This document shows, piece by piece, positions 23,569 through 31,035 of a stretch of 36,047 nucleotides of DNA. Position numbers and translations under genes: made by a program. How positions within the stretch are numbered: position 1 is the stretch's first letter; each line of letters begins with the position of its first letter. The notes under the pieces are model-generated. The model was not told where the DNA came from. It did no database searches and saw only the letters and a program-made list of their open reading frames with translations. Source of the stretch: Nocardioides sp. REDSEA-S33_B3 (GTDB lineage: Bacteria > Actinomycetota > Actinomycetes > Propionibacteriales > Nocardioidaceae); the NCBI GenBank assembly GCA_001627335.1, contig LUPK01000018.1, positions 1 to 36,047 on the forward strand, in the 5' to 3' direction.

Positions 23569-23859
23569 TTGCGTGCATATGAAGTCATGGTCATCCTCGA
23601 CCCGAGCCTCGAGGAGCGCACGATCGCTCCTTCGCTCGAGAAGTACCTGAACGTCGTGACCAAGGACGGCGGCTCTGTGGAGTCCGTCGACGTCTGGGGT
23701 CGTCGTCGTCTCTCGTACGAGATCAAGAAGAACGCCGAGGCCATCTACGCCGTCATCACGCTCAACGCAGAGCCGGCCACGGTCAAGGAGCTCGACCGCC
23801 AGCTGACCCTCAACGAGGCGATCCTGCGCACCAAGGTCATCCGCCCCGACGCTCGCTGA
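23569..23859 (+). CDS. rpsF: 30S ribosomal protein S6
   Basis: A 96-residue protein, [19 protein letters not shown] ... [11 protein letters not shown], full length for actinobacterial S6, which binds 16S rRNA with S18 in the small subunit platform. I use TTG at 23569 because the family N-terminus is MRAYEVMVI and the GAGGAGG ribosome site ends 11 nt before it; the upstream GTG at 23557 lies within that site. First gene of rpsF-ssb-rpsR-rplI, conserved throughout actinobacteria. Confidence 0.95.
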   Translation: MRAYEVMVILDPSLEERTIAPSLEKYLNVVTKDGGSVESVDVWGRRRLSYEIKKNAEAIYAVITLNAEPATVKELDRQLTLNEAILRTKVIRPDAR

Positions 23860-24019
23860 GGACCTCCGGGCCGGCCTCGGTCGCGCCCGGTCCCTCGGTC
23901 GTCTGTGGATGACCCCTGTCCGTTGTCGGTCCCTCGCGAGAGGATCGCCGGGACAACGACATCGGACACACCGCGTCGGTCCCACCCGGACCGCACACCA
24001 ACACGTTGGGAGACACCCC

Positions 24020-24586
24020 ATGGCAGGCGAGACCGTCATCACGGTGGTCGGCAACCTCGTCGACGATCCCGAGCTGCGCTTCACCCCCTCCGGGGCGGCC
24101 GTGGCCAACTTCCGGATCGCGTCGACGCCGCGGAACTTCAACCGGCAGACCAACGAGTGGGAGGACGGCGAGGCGCTGTTCCTGTCCTGCTCGATCTGGC
24201 GGCAGGCCGCGGAGAACGTCGCCGAGTCCCTCCAGAAGGGAATGCGCGTGGTCGTGCAGGGTCGGCTCAAGAGCCGCTCCTACGAGACCCGCGAGGGCGA
24301 GAAGCGCACCGTCATGGAGCTCGACGTGGAGGAGGTCGGTCCGTCGCTGAAGTACGCGACCGCCAAGGTCACCCGCACCACCCGCCAGGGTGGCGGGGGT
24401 GGCTTCAACGGCGGTGGCGGCGGTGGCGGCGGCTACTCCGGTGGCGGCCAGGCACCGGCCCAGGGCAACGACCCGTGGGCCACGGCTGGTCCCCAGGGAG
24501 GCGGCCGTCCCCAGGGCGGCGGCGGTGGCCAGGGCGGTCAGGACCCGTGGGGGGCGCCCGGCGTCTCCGACGAGCCGCCGTTCTGA
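24020..24586 (+). CDS. ssb: Single-stranded DNA-binding protein
   Basis: A 188-residue SSB. The OB fold is at residues 1 to about 115 ([64 protein letters not shown]). A Gly/Gln/Pro-rich linker follows, and the acidic tip DEPPF is the site where partner proteins dock. ATG at 24020 has GGGAG 8 nt upstream. It lies 160 nt after rpsF; that gap holds no gene. Protects single strands at the fork and works with DnaB, encoded 5 kb downstream. Confidence 0.95.
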   Translation: MAGETVITVVGNLVDDPELRFTPSGAAVANFRIASTPRNFNRQTNEWEDGEALFLSCSIWRQAAENVAESLQKGMRVVVQGRLKSRSYETREGEKRTVMELDVEEVGPSLKYATAKVTRTTRQGGGGGFNGGGGGGGGYSGGGQAPAQGNDPWATAGPQGGGRPQGGGGGQGGQDPWGAPGVSDEPPF

Positions 24587-24690
24587 TCGAGCGACGCACC
24601 AGCTCCACCTGAAGCAATCCGCAATTCGTTCCTCAACCATTCCGACCCGGTAGCCACTCCGGGACGGGCTTCTAGAAAGGAAGCACCACA

Positions 24691-24927
24691 ATGGCCAAGG
24701 CAGTGATGCGCAAGCCCAAGAAGAAGGTTTGCCAGTTCTGCAAGGAGAAGGCGACCGGTGTCGACTACAAGGACACCACCCTGCTCCGCAAGTTCATCTC
24801 CGACCGCGGCAAGATCCGCGCGCGTCGGGTCACCGGCAACTGCGTCCAGCACCAGCGCGACGTGGCGACCGCCGTCAAGAACGCTCGTGAGGTGGCTCTG
24901 CTGCCCTACACCTCGACCGGTCGCTGA
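24691..24927 (+). CDS. rpsR: 30S ribosomal protein S18 (zinc-binding type)
   Basis: A 78-residue S18, complete. C14, C17 and C51 with H54 (CQFC...GNCVQHQ) form the zinc-ribbon variant; zinc-free S18 paralogues lacking these are made under zinc starvation in many actinobacteria, so this is the zinc-replete copy. ATG follows AAAGGAAG by about 8 nt. The 104-nt gap after ssb is relatively AT-rich but shows no gene. Confidence 0.95.
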   Translation: MAKAVMRKPKKKVCQFCKEKATGVDYKDTTLLRKFISDRGKIRARRVTGNCVQHQRDVATAVKNAREVALLPYTSTGR

Positions 24928-24944
24928 GAAGGGGGCTCGAGAAG

Positions 24945-25391
24945 ATGAAGCTCATCCTGACCCAGGAGGTCACCGGTCTCGGTGGCCCCGGCGACGTCGT
25001 CGAGGTGAAGGACGGCTACGGCCGCAACTACCTCGTGCCCCAGGGCGTGGCGATCCGCTGGACCCGTGGCGGCGAGAAGACCGTCGAGTCCATCAAGGCG
25101 GCCCGCAGCTCGCGTGCCGTCCGCGACCTCGGCCACGCCGAGGAGGTCAAGGCCAAGATCGAGGGCCAGACCGTCAACGTGTCGGTCAAGGCCGGCGAGA
25201 CCGGCCGTCTCTTCGGCGCCGTGACCGTCGCCGAGATCGCCGCGGCGATCAGCGAGGCGACCGGTGAGTCCGTCGACAAGCGGACCATCGCCGTCGACCA
25301 CGCCGTGCGCACCCTCGGTTCGCACCAGGTGACCGTGCGCCTGCACGAGGACGTCCTCGCCACCGTGGCGATCAACGTCGTCAAGGCCTGA
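24945..25391 (+). CDS. rplI: 50S ribosomal protein L9
   Basis: A 148-residue L9 of normal length. The N-terminal domain is [34 protein letters not shown], followed by the long central helix ([30 protein letters not shown]) and the C-terminal rRNA-binding domain ([19 protein letters not shown] ... [22 protein letters not shown]). It starts 17 nt after rpsR, with GAAGGGGG as ribosome site. Last gene of the operon. Confidence 0.96.
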   Translation: MKLILTQEVTGLGGPGDVVEVKDGYGRNYLVPQGVAIRWTRGGEKTVESIKAARSSRAVRDLGHAEEVKAKIEGQTVNVSVKAGETGRLFGAVTVAEIAAAISEATGESVDKRTIAVDHAVRTLGSHQVTVRLHEDVLATVAINVVKA

Positions 25392-25409
25392 CGCACCCGC
25401 AGCACCAGC

Positions 25410-25447
25410 ACAGAGCCCCCGCCCGGTGGTCCGGGCGGGGGCTCTGT
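25410..25447 (+). terminator. Terminator of the rpsF-rplI operon
   Basis: A perfect 17-bp inverted repeat, ACAGAGCCCCCGCCCGG with its complement, and a TGGT loop, 18 nt after the rplI stop codon. The sequence after it (TCGTCGCTGG) has no long U-tract. Confidence 0.9.
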
Positions 25448-25486
25448 CGTCGCTGGGCGGAAGCGGACCGACTCGGTTGTCGGGCT

Positions 25487-25544
25487 GGGTCTCGACACGC
25501 CGGTCGCGGCTTCGTCCCTCAGTCGCGCGGCTCGCTGGACCCGC
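25487..25544. repeat. REP-like intergenic repeat, copy 3
   Basis: Begins GGGTCTCGACACGC, contains the 18-nt core CTTCGTCCCTCAGTCGCG (25510-25527) shared exactly with copy 4, and ends GGCTCGCTGGACC. Located between the rplI terminator and the end of the secreted-protein gene. Confidence 0.6.
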
Positions 25545-25593
25545 TCGGCGTCGTGCGTCGGCGGGGCCGATGGCTGGCCTTGCCGCGTCCGAC

Positions 25594-25655
25594 TGGTGTC
25601 TCGACACGGGCGTCGCGACTTCGTCCCTCAGTCGCGGCCCTGCTCGACCCGTTGA
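25594..25655. repeat. REP-like intergenic repeat, copy 4
   Basis: Begins TGGTGTCTCGACACGG, shares the 18-nt core at 25619-25636 with copy 3, and ends TGCTCGACCC. Copies 3 and 4 are about 109 bp apart in the same orientation. The 25448-25690 gap holds no gene. Confidence 0.6.
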
Positions 25656-25695
25656 CCCACGGTGCCCGCGGCTGCGCCGCGGGCACCTGGTCAAC
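25651..25695 (-). terminator. Terminator overlapping the stop codon of the secreted Ig-like protein gene
   Basis: Inner arms GGTGCCCGCGG / CCGCGGGCACC (25661-25671, 25677-25687) and outer arms GTTGACC / GGTCAAC (25651-25657, 25689-25695). The TGA stop codon (25691-25693) is inside the outer stem. Confidence 0.6.
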
Positions 25696-26887
25696 GCATC
25701 ATGATGGCGTCGACGGCGACCGGCTTGTTGCGCGAGTAGGTCCGGAACTTCAGCTTGCCGGTGAAGGACTTGCTGCTCTGGTTGCGCAGGATCACCACGG
25801 CTTGGCGCTCGACCGTCTTGCTCTTGATCTTGGCCTTCTGCCACGAGCCGCCGGGCACCTTGTACTTGAGGATGCCCACGTCGGGCCGCGTCGTGCAGAT
25901 CAGGCGCACCTCACGCACGTCGGTGCCGCGCACCGAGAAGCGCGCGTTGAACCGGGTGGTCTCGATGTAGGAGCCACCGAAGGCCTTGCGTGAGGAGGAC
26001 TCGCTCCACTTCTTGTTCTTGGGCTTCTCGATGTCCGCCGGCACGGTGAACTCGGTGGTCGCGGGGTCGGGGTCGACGTTGCCGGCGGGGTCGGTGGTGC
26101 CGACGCTGAGCGTCTTGGTGCCGGCGGAGAGGTTCTTGAAGGTGGTGTTGCCGTTGGCGCAGGGGAACACCTCCTCCTCGATCAGGCACGTGTAGGACAC
26201 GTTGCCCTCCGACGCGGCCAGCCGGAAGGTCGGGCTGTCGGTGGTGAGCATCGGCAGCTCGGGGGTCTCCGCGTCGTACGGCGTGTTGAAGATGTAGGTC
26301 TGCGGCGCGCGCGTGTCGACCTTCACCACGGCGACCTCGGCCGACTCCTGCACGTCGGGCAGGTCGGTGTCGGCGGGCGAACCGGGGATGAGCGGGTTGG
26401 TGCTCGGGTCGTCGGTGGCGTCGATCTGACGGTCGGCGGCGTCGAAGGCACGGACCTTGAAGGTGTAGGGCACCGACGTGGTGTCGGCGAGGTCGTCGTA
26501 GGTGACCGGGCTGGTGCAGCTCGTCCAGGACGTGGGCTCGGCGGCGGTGGAGTAGAACTGGCACTCGAAGCCGATGACGTCCTGGTCCTCGTCGAGGTGG
26601 GCGCCGCTGAAGGTGAAGGTCAGCGAGTCGGTCGCGACGTAGCCGCCGTTGTTGGGGGCCGGCGTGATGCTCTCCAGGGTCGCCTCGGGCGGGACCTGGT
26701 CGTCGCAGCGTCCACCGGGCTGGAGGAACGGGATGGGTCCGGCGCCGGTCTCGACCTCGGTCAGGCAGCCGTTGGCGGCGACGGCGGCCGGAGCGAAGGT
26801 GACGGGCAGCAGGGCACCCAGCAGCGCGGCGGCGGACACGGCGGCCGTGACGGTGGCCGGTCGGCGCAGGCGAGGGGTACGGGTCAT
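25691..26887 (-). CDS. Secreted protein with bacterial Ig-like repeats, function unknown
   Basis: A 398-residue exported protein with a signal peptide at residues 1 to about 37 (RRPATVTAAVSAAALLGALL...AVAA). It then has two or more beta-sandwich modules of the Ig-like type: ATDSLTFTFSGAHLDEDQDV...FECQFYS...YTFKVRAFDAADRQID, and VDTRAPQTYIFN...SPTFRLAASEGNVSYTCLIE...GTKTLSVGTTDPAGNVD, the latter typical of PxTxF/DPAGN cell-surface repeats. A basic, Lys/Arg-rich beta domain ends the chain. Paired cysteines are consistent with export. No anchor or enzyme motif is visible. ATG at 26887 follows GAGG by about 10 nt. I do not recognise a named family. Confidence 0.75.
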   Translation of the reverse strand: MTRTPRLRRPATVTAAVSAAALLGALLPVTFAPAAVAANGCLTEVETGAGPIPFLQPGGRCDDQVPPEATLESITPAPNNGGYVATDSLTFTFSGAHLDEDQDVIGFECQFYSTAAEPTSWTSCTSPVTYDDLADTTSVPYTFKVRAFDAADRQIDATDDPSTNPLIPGSPADTDLPDVQESAEVAVVKVDTRAPQTYIFNTPYDAETPELPMLTTDSPTFRLAASEGNVSYTCLIEEEVFPCANGNTTFKNLSAGTKTLSVGTTDPAGNVDPDPATTEFTVPADIEKPKNKKWSESSSRKAFGGSYIETTRFNARFSVRGTDVREVRLICTTRPDVGILKYKVPGGSWQKAKIKSKTVERQAVVILRNQSSKSFTGKLKFRTYSRNKPVAVDAIMMR

Positions 26888-27056
26888 GGTGGGGGGTCCT
26901 CGGGGGTCGGGTGCAGCGGTGCCGGGCGGTGCGTGGCCGCCTCTCTGCCAGGTCAACGGGGCAGGACCGTCTCAGGCTACGAAGCCTGGCGGGATTTCGG
27001 GTGGGAATGGACTGCGTCCGCTGGTCGGTCGCCTGATCGACGGGCGGTGGACTCCT

Positions 27057-27116
27057 CAGGTTCCCGGTCAGGTTCCCGGTCAGGCTCCCGGTCAGGCTCC
27101 CGGTCAGGTTCCCGGG
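27057..27116. repeat. 12-bp tandem repeat (five units)
   Basis: Units CAGGTTCCCGGT, CAGGTTCCCGGT, CAGGCTCCCGGT, CAGGCTCCCGGT, CAGGTTCCCGGG, head to tail. Read on the minus strand each interior unit is TGACCGGGAACC or TGACCGGGAGCC, so every unit offers an in-frame TGA to the gene ending here. Confidence 0.85.
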
Positions 27117-27646
27117 ATCGCGCGGGGGCGGCCGCCCGCCCAGGGGGCGCGGGCGCTCGTCAGCGTGAGCACCACGAGCAGGACCAGCGCCAGCGTCGCG
27201 CACAGGACGGCGATGCCGGCCAGGGCGTCCGCGCCGGCGCCGAAGACCAGCACGGGGAGCACCGCCGCGCCGACCACCAGCGTCTCCGCGGTCGCGAACC
27301 ACGCGGCGCGCGACCCCTCCTCCGCGGCGCGGGCGGCGCGGCGCAGGCCGTCGGCGAGCAGGAACAGGTAGGCCAGCTGCGGCAGGCTCAGCGCCCAGGA
27401 GAGCGACTCGTCGGTGTCGGCGACCCGCTCGGCCACCCCGGGTGGCCAGATGACGGCGGAGGCGACGAGCGCGAGCGCGGCCGCGACGACCATGGCGTCG
27501 CGGCGGTGGATCTCCCGGGGCAGGGCGAGCGTGCCGAGGAGCACCAGCGCCCAGCCGATCGGGTCGGGGAGCAGGTCCCAGCCGTTGCCGTCGACCACGA
27601 GGGCCACGATCACCAGCCCGAGCGCGACGGGCTGCAGCGGGATCAT
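27104..27646 (-). CDS. Small multi-pass membrane protein, function unknown
   Basis: A 180-residue protein that is mostly hydrophobic, with about five predicted helices (PVALGLVIVALVVDG, IGWALVLLGTLALP, AMVVAAALALVASAVIW, LSLPQLAYLFLLADGL, and a long C-terminal pair AAVLPVLVFGAGADALAGIAVLCATLALVLLVVL). The pattern GNGWDLLPDPIGWALVLLG near the start recalls a group of actinobacterial uncharacterised membrane proteins; no function is known to me. ATG at 27646 lies 6 nt after TAGGGT, whose TAG is the stop codon of the MATE gene. The stop TGA is within the first units of the 12-bp tandem repeat, so the C-terminus IPGT is partly repeat-encoded. Confidence 0.65.
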   Translation of the reverse strand: MIPLQPVALGLVIVALVVDGNGWDLLPDPIGWALVLLGTLALPREIHRRDAMVVAAALALVASAVIWPPGVAERVADTDESLSWALSLPQLAYLFLLADGLRRAARAAEEGSRAAWFATAETLVVGAAVLPVLVFGAGADALAGIAVLCATLALVLLVVLTLTSARAPWAGGRPRAIPGT

Positions 27647-27652
27647 GCGCGC

Positions 27653-27658
27653 ACCCTA
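27653..27658 (-). promoter_or_regulatory. -10 box overlapping the MATE stop codon
   Basis: TAGGGT, 6 nt before the ATG of the small membrane protein. Its first three bases are the TAG stop codon of the MATE gene. Confidence 0.45.
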
Positions 27659-29011
27659 CGGGCGCTCGTGGGCCCCCGCCGCAGGCGCGTCCCCGAGGAC
27701 CAGCCAGCGGTCGCCGCGCGCCCGCAGGACGAGGACCAGGCACCGGGTGCCGATGAAGACCGCCCCGAACACGGCCCACACCGCGACCAGACCGGTGCCG
27801 CTGCCCAGGAGGAGGAGCACCGGGGCGTAGGCGAGCAGCACCAGCAGGCCCGCCCACGCGAGGTAGACGCCGTCCCCGGCGCCGATGAGCACGCCGTCGA
27901 GGACGAAGACGACCCCCGCGACGGGCTGGAAGAGGGCCGCGGTGAGGAGGACGGGGACGAGGAGGTCGTGGACGTCCGGGTCGGAGGTGAAGACGGGTCC
28001 GAGCAACGGGGAGGCGGCGGCGAGGCCCGCGCCGGTCAGGACCCCCGACCACAGGCCCCACCGGGTCATCCGGGCGGTCAGTCGCCGGGTGGTCCCGGCG
28101 TCACCGGCCCCGAGGGCTCGGCCGGTCAGGGCCTGGGCGGCGATGGCGACCGCGTCGAGCACGAACGCCAGGAAGGTCCACAGGGTCATCGCGAGCTGGT
28201 GCGTGGCGATGCGGGTGGCACCGGCCGCGTCGGCACCGGCACCGCTGGCGACCACGTAGGCGGTGAGGACGATGGCGGCGCGCAGGGTGAGGGTCCGGAC
28301 GACGAGGGGGACCCCGGTCCGGGCTGCTCGGGCGACACCGGCGGGCGAGGGACGCAGGCGGGCGTCGTGAGCACGGGCCCCGCGGACGAGCACCCCGACC
28401 AGGGCCGCCGCCATCGCCGACTGGGCCAGCACCGACCCGATCGCCGCCCCGGTGACACCCCATCCGACGCCGTGCACGAGCACCACGTTGAGGGCGAGGT
28501 TGCCCAGGTTCCCGACCACGGCCACGACCAGGGGCGTACGGGTGTCCTGGAGCCCGCGCAGGACACCGGTGACCGCGAGGACGACCAGCAGCGGGGCCGT
28601 CCCGGCGAAGGAGACGGCCAGGTAGTCCACGGCGTGCTCCTCGACGGGGCCGGTGACGTCGAAGAGCCCGACCAGCCAGGGGGTCAGCGCGATGCCGGCG
28701 ACGGTCACGACCGCGCCGATGAGGACGGCGAGCCAGGTGCCGTCGACGCCGAGGGCGAGCGCACCGCGCTGGTCGCCGGCGCCGAGGCGCCGGGCGACGC
28801 CGGCGGTGGTGCCGTAGGCCAGGAAGATGCACAGGCCGACGGCCGTCTGGAGGACCACGGCTGCGACGCCGACGCCGGCGAGCTCGGCGGTCCCGAGGTG
28901 CCCCACGACGGCTGCGTCCCCGAGCAGGAACAGCGGCTCGGCGACCAGGGCGAGGAACGCGGGGACCGCCAGGCGCAGGATCTCCCGGTCGGTCTCCGAC
29001 CGCACTCTCAC
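27656..29011 (-). CDS. MATE family (DinF-like) efflux transporter
   Basis: A 451-residue protein of 12 hydrophobic helices in two related halves: EILRLAVPAFLALVAEPLFLLGDAAVVGHLGTAELAGVGVA opens the first and VRTLTLRAAIVLTAYVVA...THQLAMTLWTFLAFVLDAVAIAAQALTGRALGAGD the second, with the PLFLLGDAAVVGHLG block typical of DinF-type MATE proteins. MATE transporters expel cationic drugs or metabolites with H+ or Na+; the substrate here is unknown. GTG at 29011 follows GGGAGG by about 5 nt. A MATE gene between rplI and dnaB is also found in Streptomyces, as I recall. The DinF-type subgroup is often beside SOS or wall genes, but no LexA box is evident. Confidence 0.9.
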   Translation of the reverse strand: MRVRSETDREILRLAVPAFLALVAEPLFLLGDAAVVGHLGTAELAGVGVAAVVLQTAVGLCIFLAYGTTAGVARRLGAGDQRGALALGVDGTWLAVLIGAVVTVAGIALTPWLVGLFDVTGPVEEHAVDYLAVSFAGTAPLLVVLAVTGVLRGLQDTRTPLVVAVVGNLGNLALNVVLVHGVGWGVTGAAIGSVLAQSAMAAALVGVLVRGARAHDARLRPSPAGVARAARTGVPLVVRTLTLRAAIVLTAYVVASGAGADAAGATRIATHQLAMTLWTFLAFVLDAVAIAAQALTGRALGAGDAGTTRRLTARMTRWGLWSGVLTGAGLAAASPLLGPVFTSDPDVHDLLVPVLLTAALFQPVAGVVFVLDGVLIGAGDGVYLAWAGLLVLLAYAPVLLLLGSGTGLVAVWAVFGAVFIGTRCLVLVLRARGDRWLVLGDAPAAGAHERP

Positions 29012-29062
29012 GAGCCCCTCCCGAGCAGCAATAGTCCGAACGGGCCAGGTGCCGATGGCCCC

Positions 29063-29330
29063 GGTGGAAAAGTCGCCGAAACTGTGGGAAACCTACCCGG
29101 GGGTCGTCCGTGTCGACATACCGACCGGCGACGTCCGGGTGACGAGAATGTGAACCGGATCACCACGAGAAAATCTTCTGTGCACAGCTGTGAGGGGACG
29201 TCTTCCCAGGTCAGAGGTCACATACGACCGGTATGGGACTCGATTTCCACAGGACTGTCCCCATCCTGTGCACACGGATCCACCGGTCCTCCACGGGGTC
29301 TCCCCAGTTATCCCCAGGGCCTGTGGACAA
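29063..29330. promoter_or_regulatory. Cluster of DnaA-box-like 9-mers upstream of dnaB
   Basis: The 511-nt gap between the MATE and dnaB genes holds no gene but is less GC-rich than its surroundings. On the minus strand at 29322-29330 is TTGTCCACA, an exact match to the high-GC DnaA box. Near matches are TTATCCCCA (29308-29316, plus), ATTTCCACA (29243-29251, plus), TTTCCCACA (29083-29091, minus) and TTTTCCACC (29063-29071, minus). TGTGCACA-type sequences lie at 29180 and 29267. Confidence 0.45.
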
Positions 29331-29445
29331 GGTGCTTCCCGCGAGGGGCTACCGGCACGTACGTTCGCGCGGTCGCCGGGGCTTCCTCCCCGCGTGCCCA
29401 CCCTCGGTGCGCGGCTCGGCCGGAGCCGTTGTCGGCGCTCGGTCC

Positions 29446-29451
29446 TAGCCT
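29446..29451 (+). promoter_or_regulatory. Possible -10 box of dnaB
   Basis: TAGCCT, 71 nt before the dnaB GTG. The leader in between contains a short direct repeat (CCAGCCTCAGACCCAGCCTCAGAC). Confidence 0.35.
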
Positions 29452-29522
29452 CGACGCCACGACCCAGCACCAGCCTCAGACCCAGCCTCAGACCCCCCAG
29501 AGAACTCAGCCAGGGAGCGCGC

Positions 29523-30941
29523 GTGAGCATCACCGAGGACCAGCACGGGCACCTCGACGAGCCTCCCTTCGAGGACTGGGGCGACGGCCCGGTCTCCTAC
29601 GCGCCGGGCGAGCGGCCGACCAAGCCGGGCGACCGCACCCCGCCGCAGGACATGGCCGCCGAGCAGTCGGTGCTCGGCTCGATGCTGATCAGCAAGGACG
29701 CCTGCGCCGAGGTCTCGGAGGTGCTGCGCGGCACCGACTACTACCGCCCGGCCCACGAGACGATCCACGACGCGATCATCGACCTCTACGGCCGCAGCGA
29801 GCCGGTGGACATGATCACGGTGGCCGCCGAGCTGCAGCGACGCGGCGAGCTCGAGCGCATCGGCGGTGCGCCGTACCTCCACACGCTCTCGGCCAACGTG
29901 CCGATCGCCGCCAACGCCGGCTACTACGCCGAGATCGTCCGCGAGAAGGCGATCCTGCGCCGCCTGGTCGACGCCGGCACGCGCATCGTCCAGATCGGCT
30001 ACGCCGGCGAGGGCGAGGTCGACGACATCGTCGACCAGGCACAGGCCGAGGTCTTCAAGATCGCCGACAAGCGCGGCGGCGAGGACTACGCGCCGCTCTC
30101 GGACATCATGGACGGCGTCCTCGACGAGATCGAGGCGATCGGCAACCGCGAGGCGGGTCTCTACGGCGTGCCCACCGGCTTCGCCGACCTCGACGAGCTG
30201 ACCAACGGTCTGCACTCGGGACAGATGATCATCGTCGCGGCGCGTCCGGCCATGGGCAAGTCGACCCTGGCTCTGGACTTCTGTCGTGCGGCGTCGATCC
30301 ACAACAACCTGAGCAGCGTCTTCTTCAGCCTGGAGATGACGCGCTCGGAGATCACCATGCGCCTGCTCTCGGCCGAGGCGAAGGTGCCGCTGAACCACAT
30401 CCGCAACGGCAACATGGGCGACGAGGACTGGACCAAGCTGGCGCGCAAGATGGGTGAGGTCTCCAGTGCGCCGATGTTCATCGACGACAGCCCGAACATG
30501 ACGATGATGGAGATCCGGGCGAAGGCGCGCCGCCTCAAGCAGCGCCACGACCTGAAGCTGATCGTCATCGACTACCTCCAGCTGATGACCTCGGGCAAGA
30601 AGGTCGAGTCGCGCCAGCTGGAGGTCTCGGAGTTCTCCCGCCAGATCAAGCTGCTCGCCAAGGAGCTCGAGGTCCCGATCATCGCGCTCTCCCAGCTCAA
30701 CCGTGGCCCCGAGCAGCGCGGCGACAAGCGGCCGATGATGAGCGACCTCCGCGAATCGGGGTCGATCGAGCAGGACGCCGACATGGTGATCCTGCTCCAC
30801 CGCGACGACGTCTACGAGAAGGAGTCGACCCGCCCCGGCGAGGCCGACCTGATCGTGGCCAAGCACCGCAACGGCCCGACCCGTGACCTCACCGTCGCCT
30901 TCCAGGGGCACTACAGCCGCTTCGTCGACATGGCGCACTGA
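29523..30941 (+). CDS. dnaB: Replicative DNA helicase DnaB
   Basis: A 472-residue hexameric 5'-3' helicase of the replication fork. The N-terminal domain starts near residue 40 (TPPQDMAAEQSVLGSMLIS). The RecA-like domain has Walker A ARPAMGKST (K246), Walker B region LIVIDYLQLM, ALSQLNRGPEQR and LRESGSIEQDADMVILLHR with the arginine-finger region near KHRNGPT. No intein interrupts the Walker A motif or other sites, unlike many mycobacterial dnaB genes. GTG at 29523 follows AGGGAG by 6-7 nt; longer starts run into the intergenic DnaA-box region. It is the last of the core genes; lower-GC island sequence begins within 100 nt. Confidence 0.96.
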   Translation: MSITEDQHGHLDEPPFEDWGDGPVSYAPGERPTKPGDRTPPQDMAAEQSVLGSMLISKDACAEVSEVLRGTDYYRPAHETIHDAIIDLYGRSEPVDMITVAAELQRRGELERIGGAPYLHTLSANVPIAANAGYYAEIVREKAILRRLVDAGTRIVQIGYAGEGEVDDIVDQAQAEVFKIADKRGGEDYAPLSDIMDGVLDEIEAIGNREAGLYGVPTGFADLDELTNGLHSGQMIIVAARPAMGKSTLALDFCRAASIHNNLSSVFFSLEMTRSEITMRLLSAEAKVPLNHIRNGNMGDEDWTKLARKMGEVSSAPMFIDDSPNMTMMEIRAKARRLKQRHDLKLIVIDYLQLMTSGKKVESRQLEVSEFSRQIKLLAKELEVPIIALSQLNRGPEQRGDKRPMMSDLRESGSIEQDADMVILLHRDDVYEKESTRPGEADLIVAKHRNGPTRDLTVAFQGHYSRFVDMAH

Positions 30942-31035
30942 GGGCGATGTCGATGTCGAGATGCAGCGGACTTTTCCAAACCGACGCAACATCTTTTCAA
31001 CACTGGATCACTAGACATTGCCTTGAGGTTCACTG

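Noticed and set aside
27057..27116. A CRISPR array
   Set aside because: Units are 12 bp and contiguous with no spacers. No cas genes are present anywhere in the window.
29012..29522. A chromosomal replication origin
   Set aside because: There is no dnaA or dnaN next to it and the boxes are few and degenerate; I keep only a DnaA-box cluster.
26597..30457. A 1286-codon open frame on the plus strand across the 26.6-30.4 kb region
   Set aside because: It runs through three minus-strand genes and the wrong frame of dnaB; composition is Gly/Arg/Asp/Gln-rich with no domain. Shadow frame.
29523..30941. An intein in dnaB
   Set aside because: The RecA-like domain is continuous through the Walker A and other usual insertion sites.
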